The notes: generated by a model not told the origin, from the sequence alone. 64,000 bases of DNA from Perkinsus marinus ATCC 50983 (GCF_000006405.1 NW_003217015.1:399139-463138); one strand, 5' to 3'. Shown: positions 11,147-22,507, numbered from the stretch's first letter. Program-made: numbers and translations.

Positions 11147-12136
11147 TTAATGACTCGAGGCTTCATAGTCAACCCGATAATCGTCTTCCTCGTCTTCATC
11201 CTTATTTAAATTAGTCTCGACCGTCACAGTCATATCCGAGCCCATACCATCAATCACCAAATTCTCCCCTCGCACTATGCGGGCCCCAGAATGTGCTTGC
11301 CTATCGACTGGGGTTCTTGGATAGTAAACCCGAGCCCAGAACGCGTCCAGAGAGGGACATATCGGTCGAGCTACAGCCACACCTCCCGGTACAAGCGTCT
11401 GAGTGCCCTCCTCTACAGGGAACATGCACACACGGTCGGTCGCTTTGAATAGACAAACCTTCAAAGTGGAAGGCGTGTTGTTCACCAGCTTGATGGGCAA
11501 ATGCTTCCTTTTCAAAATGGACTCCGCCGTAGTGTCTGCCGCCTCATAAATTTGACTTAACCGTTTTTCGACGAGATCTAATGTTGCCTTATCCGGTACA
11601 AAACCCAATACTATGCTAACAGCCCCAGCCTGTATTTTAATATGAGCGGGATACGAGCTGAGCATCGCAGCATCACCGACCAGCTGCCTCCCAACTTGCT
11701 CCAGTAGTTCGCTAGTACCGTCATTGTCATGGGTTTCTCCCGTGGCGAATCTGAGCTCATCCAATGCATTCCTTATTATACCAACCGCACCATGTAACGT
11801 CTGTCCTTCAGCTGAGACCTGTAACAGGCTATCGACCCACTGAGCCTGCCTTCGCATGCCCCAGACGGTGCTCTTCCGAGGGATACTGAGGAGCTCATCA
11901 TACGATAGGAGCAGCAAACTCGCTATACGCCTGCACGTCCTAGCTTGACCCATCACGTGACACACCGTCTGGACCGCCTCGGGGCCTAAGTTCTTTATGT
12001 GGATCTTCGACACAACGGCGATAGCAGCTGAACGTAGATCGGCGAACAGGCAGACCACCGAGTCGGGCACCACCACCTCATCCTCTTCAGCTGAGGAACT
12101 AGGAGCAGAGAAAAGAAGATGACTCCGCATAAACAT
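11147..12136 (-). CDS. Hypothetical protein, single exon
   Basis: This uninterrupted frame of about 329 codons ends in TGA at 11147. The first ATG is at 12136, with a second at 12130 (MRSHLLFSAPSS). The frame opens further upstream only through GTG, so ATG is preferred. The protein is mixed alpha/beta in character. There is a helical middle (YDELLSIPRK, QWVDSLLQVSAEGQ), a beta-rich C-terminal third (KLVNNTPSTLKVCLFKATDR) and an acidic tail (LNKDEDEEDDYRVDYE). No signal peptide or membrane segment is visible. I do not recognise the family. The length of the open frame in an intron-rich genome supports a real gene. Confidence 0.6.
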   Translation of the reverse strand: MFMRSHLLFSAPSSSAEEDEVVVPDSVVCLFADLRSAAIAVVSKIHIKNLGPEAVQTVCHVMGQARTCRRIASLLLLSYDELLSIPRKSTVWGMRRQAQWVDSLLQVSAEGQTLHGAVGIIRNALDELRFATGETHDNDGTSELLEQVGRQLVGDAAMLSSYPAHIKIQAGAVSIVLGFVPDKATLDLVEKRLSQIYEAADTTAESILKRKHLPIKLVNNTPSTLKVCLFKATDRVCMFPVEEGTQTLVPGGVAVARPICPSLDAFWARVYYPRTPVDRQAHSGARIVRGENLVIDGMGSDMTVTVETNLNKDEDEEDDYRVDYEASSH

Positions 12137-12234
12137 AATAACCACTGAATCACAAGCTACTCGATAGCCCTATACACAACTCCATACCATTTCATCTGAA
12201 ACTGATAAAGATAAGAAACCCGAATCTATTCTGT

Positions 12235-14374
12235 TTATCCACCAGCAGCTCGGTTGATCTCCCAAACGTCCTTGACGGTAGCAGTCTCATCGTCGACGTA
12301 AAGCATGTGGTCATACCTAGCAGACTCGATATTGGGACCACTAGTTTCGAAGTCGCTCACATGTTGGCAGTTGGATCACAATGGCCTGGCTGGATCAAGA
12401 CGGCTCCACCAGGCCTTGCACAATGGCGCTCCCCGACCAAGCTTCTAAGAGACTCGTTGCTGCCCTTCAAAACTGTGTGCTCATCCCCAGCGCAATGAAC
12501 TGTGATGCCTTTAGCCGCTCCTCCTGCAGCACCAAAGTAGGGTGACACTTCGACGGGACCACGCCCATCAGGAACCGAACCATAGAACACTGGGGACCTA
12601 CTCAGGAAAAGAACGTCTGATACGGTAGCTCACACGCATGCCAATTTGTGCTCACTTGATACAGCTGTAGTCCATGCCTTTAGTACCAACGTCCAGCACA
12701 AGACGCCCATCACCAATGCCTAACGAGAAGCGGCTCCAGACGATAGATCAGGATGTAAACAACTATGTTACTTATGATACTGGACAGTACGAATAGGCTG
12801 GGTTTGAAGATGTCGTCATGGTTAGCACAGTAATCAGCATCCATGAAAATATACGACCCTGGTTGGACCTGACAGTCAACACCTCTCATTGTACCAAACG
12901 AATGACACAGATGAAATTATATGTGGATTCGTGTAATATGAACAACACCAACTCTACCCCTTCAGCCGTCTTAGATAAAGGGTATTACCTCCGTGAACTG
13001 TCCACTGTTGCCCTCCATCGTAAAGGAACCAGTTCCCCCACCCGTAACACTAGTGATGAGCAAACCAGCTCTGGCGAACTCCCTCCGGACTTCCTCCACA
13101 ATTTGGACCACGACATCACTCTCATTCTTCCGGTCCACTGGATCTCTTATATGTTGTATACCTCCATGATACGCCTAAGTACACACATTCCACATACAGC
13201 AAAAGATGCCGCTAACGCATACAACCACTACCGAGACGGCTTTTAGACGACATTCCTATATTCTGTACTACCTGTATCCCACCCTTGAATGTCACTCCCT
13301 GCCCTTCAAGGCTCAGGACGCTCTGGGCCAGAGTAACAGCCTCTGCAGGTGTAGACAGGCCACAACGACCTTGCCCAACGTCGACATCAATCACACACTC
13401 TACATTGACTTTAGGATTATACTGCATTACGGCCGCTGATAAGCATGCTACTTGATGTGGATGATCCACACACACCTAACACACACTTTGAGCGGCAGCA
13501 AGTATAAGGAGCCGAGAATCAGTGAGTAAACAGTCAACGCCATCAACTGTGATTCTCAAACGACCACTCCCACAGCACCTTCAAGGAGTCGATACGACTC
13601 GCGATGTCCACCAGCCTCTTCAGAGAATCGGCTTGCAGCTGAGGCTCGTTCGAGACGAGGATGTCTTTAGCTCCGCCCTGACAAGTTCACAATGTAGAAG
13701 CAATCTAACGTTTCAATTCGCCTCGAAGATTCCGATCGGGAAGTACTGTCCCCACTAGCACCTTAACACAAGCCTCCGCTTCGGTGAGAGTCTGGCATGC
13801 AAATCCTACTGCACCGTCCTGAGAATGAGTTCGAACCAGATAAGATCAATCCCCGAGAAACTACCTCCAGCTGTATGCGTGCAATGGCTGGGCTCTTGTG
13901 GGCCTTAGCGTGCGGACGGAAATCGCACTTCAAAAGATTTTCATGACTGAAAACAGAGGACGAGCGAGGATATGGACATAAAGGTTCAATTCAGACGAAG
14001 GCAATAGTGAGCGTCGAGGGGTATTCCTATTAGCCTGAATTGGCTCAAGTCATATAGTGCCATGATCCAGCATCATAAACCGAGGGAATCTGGAGGGATC
14101 AAAAAACGTCCCAGGCGATTTCCCAGAGACGACAGATCCGACATAGCAACTTGATTCTGACTGCCAAGTGGAATCCTATGTTTTTAACAACTCAGTATAG
14201 TAGGTATGACTAAGTGTACCCACCGTATTACACATTGAAAACATGGTCCATCTTCTCCCTGTTATACGCAAAGGCGCTCTCCATAACCACAAGCCTCGGT
14301 GTCTCGATCCTCGACAGATGTCTACCCAGAGCTTGTAGTTGTCGTAACGAAGAACTAGAAGTTGCTGCTCTCAT
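12235..14374 (-). CDS. PLP enzyme of the D-threonine aldolase/D-serine dehydratase family (multi-exon)
   Basis: The family cleaves D-threonine or dehydrates D-serine using PLP and a metal ion. The first exon (from ATG 14374) has the N-terminal signature RIETPRLVVMESAFAYNREK. The next carries the PLP-lysine motif RPHAKAHKSPAIARIQLE (~13,900). Then come VGFACQTLTEAEACVK, DILVSNEPQLQADSLKRLV and VDHPHQVACLSAAVMQ with IDVDVGQGRCGLS. The last part, near 12,360-12,240, has GDEHTVLKG, then QPGHCDPTANMYDHM, and ends VWEINRAAGG and TAA. The H-x-D arrangement in GHCDPT matches my recollection of the metal site in bacterial D-threonine aldolases; D-serine dehydratases use H-x-C. Substrate is therefore uncertain. 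Five or more introns are inferred. Confidence 0.85.
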
Positions 14375-15048
14375 ACTTATAACAAATGTATTAATCAAAT
14401 TCTCTGATAATATTTCGATATAACCAACGGCCCCCCACACTTGCTTTCCACAGAGTGATGGTAGAATAGGTACTTCAATGCGAAACTCTTCTACTATCGG
14501 ATCACAGTTCCAAAGAAAGAAACTAACCCTGATTGACCACCTGAAGAATGATTCATCTGTCATCGCTGTCTTCTCTGCCAAGTGGAGACCAAGACTCAGT
14601 TGATTCCACGCGATCCTAGACAGGCCCCCTTACTCTCGAGCTGAGTCGTCATTGTGAAGACTACCACTCAACACCAATTGGAATAACATGGTCCCAAAAA
14701 ATGTGTCTAAAAATGTAATCAAAGCTCCTTTCAGACCTTCAAAGAAGTACACTCAGACGAATCTAGCTCCAAAATCATCACGATCGAGCCATAAGATACT
14801 TCTAGTGCATAAAACAGAACGGCAATCATACGAAAAGTGACTTCAACTACTACAAGGAATTGTGCTTTTGGCAGTTCACCAAGCATGTTAGCGACACCCC
14901 CTTGCAACCGTCAACCACTTACTGACATGTGCTACGTAATTATGATCAAGAGTAGTGATCATCGGCCACTACTAGAGACTGTACCCATGAAATAACGACG
15001 AATGACTACTGGTACTAGGGCGCAACTTTCCTGTTTTTCTATCAGACT
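14375..15048. other. Intergenic region between two minus-strand genes
   Basis: This 674-bp AT-rich stretch lies between the start of the D-amino-acid enzyme gene and the stop of the small IF1-like gene. A frame continuing upstream of ATG 14374 (to 14,581) could add residues to the enzyme, but it lacks family resemblance. Nothing else is supported. Confidence 0.35.
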
Positions 15049-15583
15049 TTACGCCTTGGCCTCTGCTGCCCTGGCTTCTCTCGCACTAGCCTTCTTCTCC
15101 TCTGCAATGAGCTGTACGAGATCTTCTAATAGAGGAGGGTTCGCCGTTGGTGGGATGCCGTTCTGAAAATCAGTATCAAACACTCCTGACAAAAGCCACA
15201 ACATTTACCTGTATGAACAGCATTTTCACTTTATCCTGAATAGAGCTGCCTGTGTGTACTGGCTGAAAAAATACGTTACATTTTTTGTAGTAGTGATGAA
15301 AGATCCACCAAAAAGTTGGGGAAGCAGTGGGACTGGCGGCAGAAGCGGGCTTACAGATCTCTGCAGGTCTCGTTCTACTTCGATTTCAGGATTGTCCTCC
15401 AAGATCTTCTTCAGGAGCGCCTCTGACATAACACGAGTGAAAACACCGCAGGCTTTGAGGAGTTGTTGCATATTGCGACATACTTCGTATCTTGCAAAAT
15501 TCAACCTAAGATGCGTTCCAAGACCTACCGTCCTGCTGTGAGAAATAGATATTCTCAGCCGCTCTCTCGCGCTCACTCATCAT
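15049..15583 (-). CDS. Small protein with IF1-like N-terminus, 87 aa, four exons
   Basis: Four exons join in frame: 15583-15529, 15422-15355, 15235-15209 and 15162-15049, ending in TAA. All introns are GT-AG (about 46-119 nt). The predicted protein opens ERERAAENIYFSQQDEALLK, which resembles the minimal inhibitory segment of mitochondrial ATP synthase inhibitor IF1 (E-x-x-YF-x-x-x-D/E). The remainder (KVKMLFIQNGIPPTANPP and an Ala/Glu/Lys-rich C-terminal helix) does not match a family I know. It starts at the first of two ATGs. The gene model is precise; identity is tentative, and it could be another small mitochondrial protein. Confidence 0.6.
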
Positions 15584-16231
15584 TTTTATGCCAGTGAATG
15601 TCGCCTAAGGGAATGAGCATCCCCTCAGTTGCTGGTAATCTGTATCCCCACCCTGCTGTTGAACGAATAGCGACGACTTGATCTCTCCAATGAATTAGAA
15701 GCACGGCGCATAGCAAGCATTAGAATAGAAGGAGAGGAGGGAACCCGATGATTTAAAAAAGGTGAAGCTCTCGTTAGAGACTAACGATGAACCGTTCGAT
15801 GTCATCCGAGGGTCAACATCACTGAGCAAGCCGCGGCGGGCGAGGCGGCCAGCCAACAGCGCAGGTACTTTAGCGCTCGCCCTAAATTGTGAATGCCAGT
15901 GGAAACTCCCACATCGTTTGAGCAGCTTGTGGTATGTACGGGACTCGGGGCTATCCAACCCGGCCTTCCTCTCAAGGCCTTCGGTACTACCGGAAGGTGT
16001 CGAGGCGGCCCCCGACGCTTGGTGGGCTGCCTCTTGATGCAGAGAAAAGGGAGGCGTTAGAATCAAGGAATAAGAAACCACACGGTAAGCCTGGCTTGGT
16101 CGCTGAGCACTGTATTAGCCTCGTCGAGTTGAATGATGGAATGGTCATCATTAGTACGACCACAATAGTAGTGACAAACCATATGGATTCTCGTAGATGA
16201 TGGGAGAAGTCGGCCGGCCACCTCAGCTGGA

Positions 16232-17012
16232 ATGCCTAGGAAAAAGGGAGCATTGGAAGATCTTCCCGGTACATCCCTCTCCACTAGGACCAGGCGTAGT
16301 GCTGTTTCTCATGCAGATGCCCAGATAGAGAAGCCTCTTAGAGGTGGCTTTCGACCCAGTAGTGTTGGTATTGGTGTAGGGCAACTTCGGAGGGTTAAGG
16401 AAAAGCCGCCTCTGGATACTGGAATAACAAGGCTGAGAAGTAGGTGCAAGCCACGACGACTACACAGGAGAAATCTACTCTATTCAAATCAGATCTGCAA
16501 GGACGAACTGGTTCGGCTGGTCTACGGTCCGCACACACACCGGGTGGTCTCCGTTCTTCCTCTCCAACACTGCAAAGTCGGACAGGGAAGAGTCCCACCC
16601 AAGCCTCTGCCAATACAGCTGGCTTGAGCGAGTATTTGCGCTCCCTGAACCATAGAAAAGATGCCACAGACGACCAAGTGAGAGTGCCAGGGTAAAAACC
16701 CTCCGTATTCGGACTTTTTCGCATCCCTAGGTTGCTCGATTACCCTACAAGATAGGCCCCGATGCATCCGGCTCGTCGTCTACCAAGCTACCAGAATCTC
16801 TTCGGTAGTATCTTTTCTTCTAACAGCTTCAATTTTTTCGGCTGCTCAGGCCAAGTAGAAATTTGTCTTCAAGCCGACCAGCGATGGTAGTGGATGCCAG
16901 AGTGGATCGAGGCTTACTGTCATCTGACGGAGTTACCCCTCGGAAATCCGACCACGCGGTCGAGAAGATGGATCCAGTGCAGCATGAAAGAGAGGCGCGT
17001 GAAGAGACCGCG

Positions 17013-17076
<64 letters not shown>

Positions 17077-19682
17077 CTCATTTAGTTCTTATGGAGCAAT
17101 AGATCATTTGAAAGACTAAATCGTTTTTCGATGACACGACTGGCCTTGGGAGTGCTGTTGGCATTGTTCTTCATGCGATTGATTGCAGTTACCCGAACTC
17201 GTAGAGGATATGAAGAACAAAGGTGGCGGAAAAGAGCAGGGAGGCGATGAGGAGAAGTAGGGGGTAGTTTTCTGTCATGAACTGAGATACCACCTCAGGC
17301 CCTTATCTCCTAGAGGCATCAGTCAATCGCTTGAGGGAAACGCTGGTGGTCCTGAAGAAGTACCTTGACTGGATGACTAGTTTTGTTGAAGTATTCGTTT
17401 ATGTCGTAGATACCTTCACAGCAACGCACAACAACGTTGAAATTGCCCGTCCCAACTGAGCTGCAATCCTTGATTCGGAATGCACTCAACCATACCCGGC
17501 CGACGACATCCCCCGCTGTTCACGGGGAGAACGTCCATACGGCCCAATCACCAACAGAGGGGGAGACGAGGCGGCATCATAAGAGAGGTGTGGGTAAGCT
17601 CGGTACAAAGCTCGAGGATTATCAGGTGAGAGGATAGTGTGTTGTCTATAAATTTCAACCGTCGGCTGTCAGCTTGGGAGATCGGTGGGCAAGGGAGCGT
17701 ATGCTACGGTTCGACTGGCACATCACATGCCTACAGGGACGAATGTGGCGATGAAGGTGAACACTGACGAGCCACCTTACGACTATACTCAGAGTGCATG
17801 TGCTAGGTATATGATAAAATAAAGCTATTGGACCCACAGAAACGGAAGGGTGTTAAGCGGGAAATCAAGCTGCTGGAGCGGATGTCGCATCCCAACATTA
17901 TTCATTTCCACGATGCTTTGGACTCTACTCGGCAAATCTTCATCGTCACCGAGTAGGTTCGTCCGCTGTGGCTGTTATATCAGGGCTGTAGTGTTAGATA
18001 TGCTGGTGGCGGTTCCCTGCATGCTCTGCTGAAGCGAAAACCTGGTCGACGACTTGATGAGGCCACTGCTGGGAAAATATTCTTGCAGGTCGCACAGGGT
18101 GTTAAATACATGCATGATAGATGCATTGTTCACAGGTGGGGAGGATAACATGAAAATGATACTCGTGATTGGATATCTTGATTCTTCATTCAGAGATTTG
18201 AAGCTCGAGAACATACTCATTGTTGGCAATACTTACGAGCCCTTCGGTGGCCCGGCAGCGTTAGCATTTGGCCGTGGGAAGTTTTCAACGTCCCGATCAG
18301 GAGTAGACACAAGAGGTCTCATCACGAAGCCGAAACATTCACCTTTCCACCCACAAGTGAGCTGCACGATCCTTCACTAAGCCGAACTTGAGCAGAATAA
18401 AATAGCATAGAAAAGGGCGCGCCCGGATTTGAACCGAGGACCTGCTGATCTGCAGTCAGCCGCTCTACCGCTGAGCTACACACCCATGAATATTTTTCTA
18501 ACGTGTCTGGCGTTCATCCATCATCTCAGCATATGTCAGGTTCAAACCAATGGGGAGCCCCCTAGCTCTGACTGCACCTACCACGTTTCCGGTCCCCAGA
18601 TCAAGATCATAGATTTCGGTTTTAGTACAATCGTTCCACCGGGAAAGAAAATAAAAGTGGGTCTTCCTTTCCCTGTTTGCTGGATTCAATCTTGGCATTT
18701 CAGGTTTTTTGTGGAACTCCGTCGTATATGGCGCCCGAGATTGTGCAGAAGCGGGAATTTCACGGGAGTTGCGCGGACATCTGGGCGTTGGGCATCCTTC
18801 TTCACACGTTCCTGGCTGGGTGTTTTCCCTTCAAGGTATCCCTCGTGGATATACTTTACGAAGTCGATGCCTTGCCTCGCTCAGGGGTCCACTGACAAGG
18901 AGTTATATAGGAAGATTGCTAGAGGAGTGTTCGATGTGCCAAGCCACATTTCGCACAAAGCCCAATCGCTCATTTGCCGGCTACTGCGGAGAGACGCTGA
19001 TAAGCGACCGGTCATCCACGTAAGCATCTCGGCGCCATCATGTGGGGTGCGGAGCGTCGCTTCTCAGGATGTCGTACATGCAGATTGGCTTCAGCATCTC
19101 CTCACCGATGATCTCGATCCTGAAGAGAGCAGCAGCTTGCTCTGTACCAGCGGCGGTGTTGAAACTAATGCGTCGACTACTTGCGCCACTGGCGGCGGAT
19201 TCGGAAGCTTCACCACCACATGTAGGTTTCAATGTTTTTCGTAGTAGTGAGAGAGCTACGAGCCATTACAGGGACTCCTACGCGGAAAAAAACCACGAGA
19301 GAAGAGCGAAAGACGTTTCGAGGCATGAGTAGGTCATCGCCACCGCCGGCTAATGATTGACTTGTAGCTCCGTCAGACATGACCCCTTCTAGTGTTGAAC
19401 TACCATCGACTTCGCATCACCGAGATCTCTCGGATATTTTACCGAGCAAGTTGACTGAAGAGGACGCTATTTCCAAGCTAGTGAGGCTGTTAGACTGGTG
19501 CGATAATATTCCCTATACCCATACATAGGAACTTCTTGGATACAAGAGAGCCGACATACTGTCCAAGATTAAGGATCGGAGCTCTCAAATATCGCGAATG
19601 TATCATCGATTCCTCTCGGTAGTTGTTGAGCGCCTCCTTCTCCTTTATACTCTTTTTTTGCCCCCAGGAAATGCAGGTGTGA
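16232..19682 (+). CDS. CAMK/SNF1-like Ser/Thr kinase (multi-exon)
   Basis: Ser/Arg-rich N-terminal exons (MPRKKGALEDLPGTS, then EKSTLFKSDLQGRTGSAGLR) lead into a complete kinase domain. LEDYQ|LGRSVGKGAYATVRLA is the glycine loop (~17,620-17,700) and NVAMK|LLDP the subdomain II lysine. REIKLLERMSHPNIIHFHD, IVTEYAGGGSLHALL, IVHRDLKLENIL (~18,110-18,220, split by an intron), KIIDFGFSTIVPPGKK (~18,605), FCGTPSYMAPEIVQK, DIWALGILLHTFLAGCFPF and LLRRDADKRPVIH follow. An unusual insert of about 60 residues separates the catalytic loop from DFG and is itself split by an intron. A C-terminal exon (ILSKIKDRSSQISRMYHRFL) ends in TGA at 19680-19682. The N-terminus is uncertain: the protein may start at 17437, or exons from about 15,750 may belong to it. 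Confidence 0.8.
17013..17076. repeat. (GTA)n microsatellite, ~21 units
   Basis: An uninterrupted GTA/TAG trinucleotide run of about 64 bp lies inside the 5' part of the kinase gene. In one frame it would encode poly-Val, which is unlikely in a soluble kinase. An intronic position is therefore more probable. Confidence 0.9.
18414..18485 (-). tRNA. tRNA-Cys (GCA), nested antisense in a kinase intron
   Basis: On the minus strand the acceptor stem GGGTGTG/CGCGCCC forms 7 pairs, two of them G-U, with discriminator U73, the expected Cys identity base. The D arm is AGCTCAGCGGTAGAGC. The anticodon stem-loop GGCTGA-CTGCAGA-TCAGC gives anticodon GCA. The T arm has TTCAAAT. The gene lies wholly within the intron 18357-18539 of the kinase gene on the opposite strand. 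Confidence 0.93.
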
Positions 19683-19864
19683 AGACCGATATAGTTCGTT
19701 CACGAGAGCAGTCATTTGGTCGAATGAAAGACTAGTATCCTTTTCATTTACCAGCGTTAGTCGATGTATCTTATGAATACTGCATGTGTAACATTGTCTT
19801 CACGTATTCATGTGATTTGCTGTGCGAGATTTGCTTACCCAGGGTGTTGTGTATTCAACTCAAT

Positions 19865-20332
19865 CTACTGGAGTATGCCTTCAAATTGGCTAGAACGTTT
19901 CAGAAGACCGCAGCTTATGGAAATTGAGTAAAACCTCCCTAGTATTTCTCTCCCTGATGGAACCAAACAAGTTATCGAGTACTGAGACTTGCTCTTAGCA
20001 ATGGTTTGTATTGGAAGCCCATGGTCATCGACATCGACACCACATTCCTTGTAGACAGTCTCAAACTCCTCTCTGGTCATCTTCTCCTTCCCATCTAGCA
20101 TGCGCTCTATGACACCGTCAGACACGCCGTCCCCAAGCAACCTCTTTAACGACTGCGCTGTTATGAAATCGTCATTCTCGTCCTTGAGGTGCATCCACAC
20201 CCATTCGGTGGCGGAGGAGGTGGAGGAGGTGGACGGGGAAGAGTTGCCCTCCGAGTCCTCCGATGACACTGATGAGGTCGATGAAACTTCGATGATGGAA
20301 GTCGACATAGGGTGATGCAAGTCGAGTCTCAT
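19865..20332 (-). CDS. Small EF-hand protein
   Basis: This single 155-codon frame ends in TAG at 19865 and begins at ATG 20332, or at the inner ATG at 20308 (MSTSIIEVSSTSS). An N-terminal Ser/Thr/Glu-rich stretch precedes WMHLKDENDDFITAQSLKRL, whose D-E-N-D-D-F-I core fits a calcium-binding EF-hand loop. A second helix-loop-helix, MLDGKEKMTREEFETVYKEC, looks degenerate. The C-terminal part (SQYSITCLVPSGREIL) shows no motif. It probably binds calcium weakly or acts as an adaptor. It sits tail-to-tail with the upstream kinase gene, with only about 180 bp between stops. Confidence 0.6.
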   Translation of the reverse strand: MRLDLHHPMSTSIIEVSSTSSVSSEDSEGNSSPSTSSTSSATEWVWMHLKDENDDFITAQSLKRLLGDGVSDGVIERMLDGKEKMTREEFETVYKECGVDVDDHGLPIQTIAKSKSQYSITCLVPSGREILGRFYSISISCGLLKRSSQFEGILQ

Positions 20333-20546
20333 AATGCTCGGCCCATCTTGCTTTCTTGAGTGACCTTACTATTCCTCAGCATCCGGTAGTCCTTCCTGAA
20401 TCGTTAGAATTACTTTCTTGCTTTGGTCAATGGGAGGGTTACTATGCTCGGCCTTCGTTTTCGATAGGTCTATTTGTGGGAGTCTGGAGTGTTATCGTCG
20501 TCAGGGTTGCTGTTGCTATTATTCCTCTACTTGGCTGATCATCGAT

Positions 20547-22507
20547 ATGAGTCAGCAGCAACAGCACCGTCAACCACCTTCGAATAAACGGCCCCAGCGG
20601 GAATGGGAAGAGTCATCGGGAAGTTGGAATAAGTATGCTGGTAGTGGTGGGGGGTATGACAACTGGGGGAAGGGAGAAGGTTGGAGATCTAAAGGAGGCG
20701 GAAAAGGCGGAGGTAAAGGAGGTGGAAGAGATCGTCATCATCACATGGAAGAAGGCTCGGATTGGAGAGGCTCTCAGTCTTGGGGGAAAGGCGGCGGTAA
20801 TAACAGCTGGGAGGATTCGTGGAGTAAGGGAGGAGGAGGGGGAGCAATGCAGGATCGCCATTGGGGTGGCAAGGGTGGGCATTGGGAAGGCAATAGTGGG
20901 AAGGGTGGACATTGGGAGGGCAATAGTGGGAAGGGTGGGCAGTGGGAAGGCAGTAGTGGCAAAGGTGGGCAGTGGGAAGGCAGTAGTAGGAAGGGTGGGC
21001 ATTGGGGAGGGTGATAGTGGGAAGGGTGGGCATTGGGGAGAGGGTAATGGTAGAGGTGGCCGTTGGGAAGGTGGTAAAGGTGGCCGTTGGGAAGGTGGTA
21101 AGGGTGGCCGTCAATGGGGGGATCGCCGCGATGATAATAACAATGAGATGGAGAGTTGGTCCGGGCAAGATCATGGTAAGGGTGGTAACGGCTACGAGCG
21201 GAGGCAGTGGAGTGAAGGCAAGGGGTCGCGATGGGCCGGTAGTAGCACAAGTTCTCCCGGAAGAGGGAAGGGATCAGCCAGAAGGTCCCCGTCAAGGCCG
21301 TTCGAGAGCGGATGGGATCAAGTCAACGACCCAATGAGCAGCAGCACAGCACAGACCAGCAACAGTCGGTGGCAGCTGCCGGACCACCCGTGCAGAATGT
21401 ACCCCCGGCAGCACCTCCTGGAGTAGGAGGAGCGGCCCCGCCTCCCTCGGGTAAGGGAGGTCCTCATGGAGGTAAAGGTTTTGGTGGTCCATGGGCCCCA
21501 ACGTTCCCATCACCTACTGGAAGTGGCCCTCCCAGTGGTGGTAAGGGGAAGGGAGCTTGGCCACCTGGCGCGGGTGGATTCGTCCCTCCTCCGAATCCTA
21601 TGTTGTTGCCATTCCTGGCAGGGAAGGGTCTGCAACAGATGAGACTTAAACAGATGCAGTTACGACAACAGGAGGCGAAGGAGAAGTTGGAAAAGAAGAA
21701 GTTCAACGCGGAGGAGAAAAAGAAGCATCTCGTTTTGATCGCTGAGGGAATCGTTAAACTGTTGATGGGTGTTGGTGGAGGCGCTAGGGAGCTGTCTTTG
21801 GAGCTCCTCCCTGATGAATTCGAGAAGATGTTTGGAGTGCCCCTCGATGTTCGAGAACACTTTCAGGAGAGCAGCCTTCTACGTTTTGTACAGAGGTTTG
21901 AGGCAATACCCTCCACTACTGACGAGAACGACCACACAAGAGTCATCCCTAGGGCTCTCTTCCAAGTTTACTTCGATGGCTCTACCTCTTGGCAGTTACG
22001 GCTGCACCCGGATGCCCCATGCCCTCCACCGAGTGAGTATATAGAGTATGCTGCTGGACAGGTCGCGAAGAGTTTGTTTGGCCCTCGACGGCCGAGGACT
22101 GTCATAAGATTGGAGGATAGTGTCCCACTGCCCCCAAGGGCGGCGGCAGCTGCGGAGGCTAGTGCTGGAGGCAATGGTGATGTAAAGAACGAGAATATCG
22201 CTAATATCATGTCCTTATTGGAGAGCATCACTGCCGCAGGGAATAATGAGGGAGCTGTTCAAGAAGGAGTGGTATCGACTTCCTCTTCCTCGTCTCCATT
22301 GGGAGCTTCAGTGGCACCCTCTGCAACATTCGAGCTCAGTCCTTCACCAGGTAGGGGTGGGTCTGCAGGTGAGGGCGGCACGCGAGGCAAGAGTGGAGGA
22401 GGGAGTATGGCTGCTAAGATCCAGGAGCTTCTGGCTAAACGCAAAGTGAGACCCCCGCTATGTGTGTTTCTGCTTATGATTATATTCAGGCAAAGAAGGA
22501 TGGATAA
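20547..22507 (+). CDS. Gly/Trp-repeat low-complexity protein
   Basis: The frame starts MSQQQQHRQPPSNKRPQREW and runs through a Gly/Lys/Trp/His-rich domain with ten-residue units such as GKGGHWEGNS. It continues as RRDDNNNEMESWSGQ, a Pro/Gly-rich linker, a helical segment (QQMRLKQMQLRQQEAKEKLE) and a folded-looking region (LPDEFEKMFGVPLDVREHF, RALFQVYFDGSTSW). The last exon follows a GTGAGA...TTCAG intron and ends AKKDG and TAA at 22505-22507. The reading frame shifts by one base inside the repeat (near 21,000) and returns near 21,300. The first shift looks like one extra G in a repeat unit; the second may be a short intron. RNA binding is a guess from composition only. No family is recognised. 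Confidence 0.6.
20863..21115 (+). repeat. Tandem ~30-bp coding repeats
   Basis: Units of GGGAAGGGTGGGCATTGGGA followed by AGGCAATAGT recur about six times with few changes (CAT/CAG and AAT/AGT variants). Shorter GGTGGCCGTTGGGAAGGTGG units follow. The array encodes the Gly-Lys-Trp repeat of the surrounding gene. High identity between units suggests recent expansion. Confidence 0.85.

Noticed and set aside
20689-21295. Long minus-strand open frames rich in Pro, Leu and His opposite the Gly/Trp-repeat gene.
   Set aside because: They are complements of the repetitive plus-strand coding sequence, which lacks stops in other frames because of its composition.
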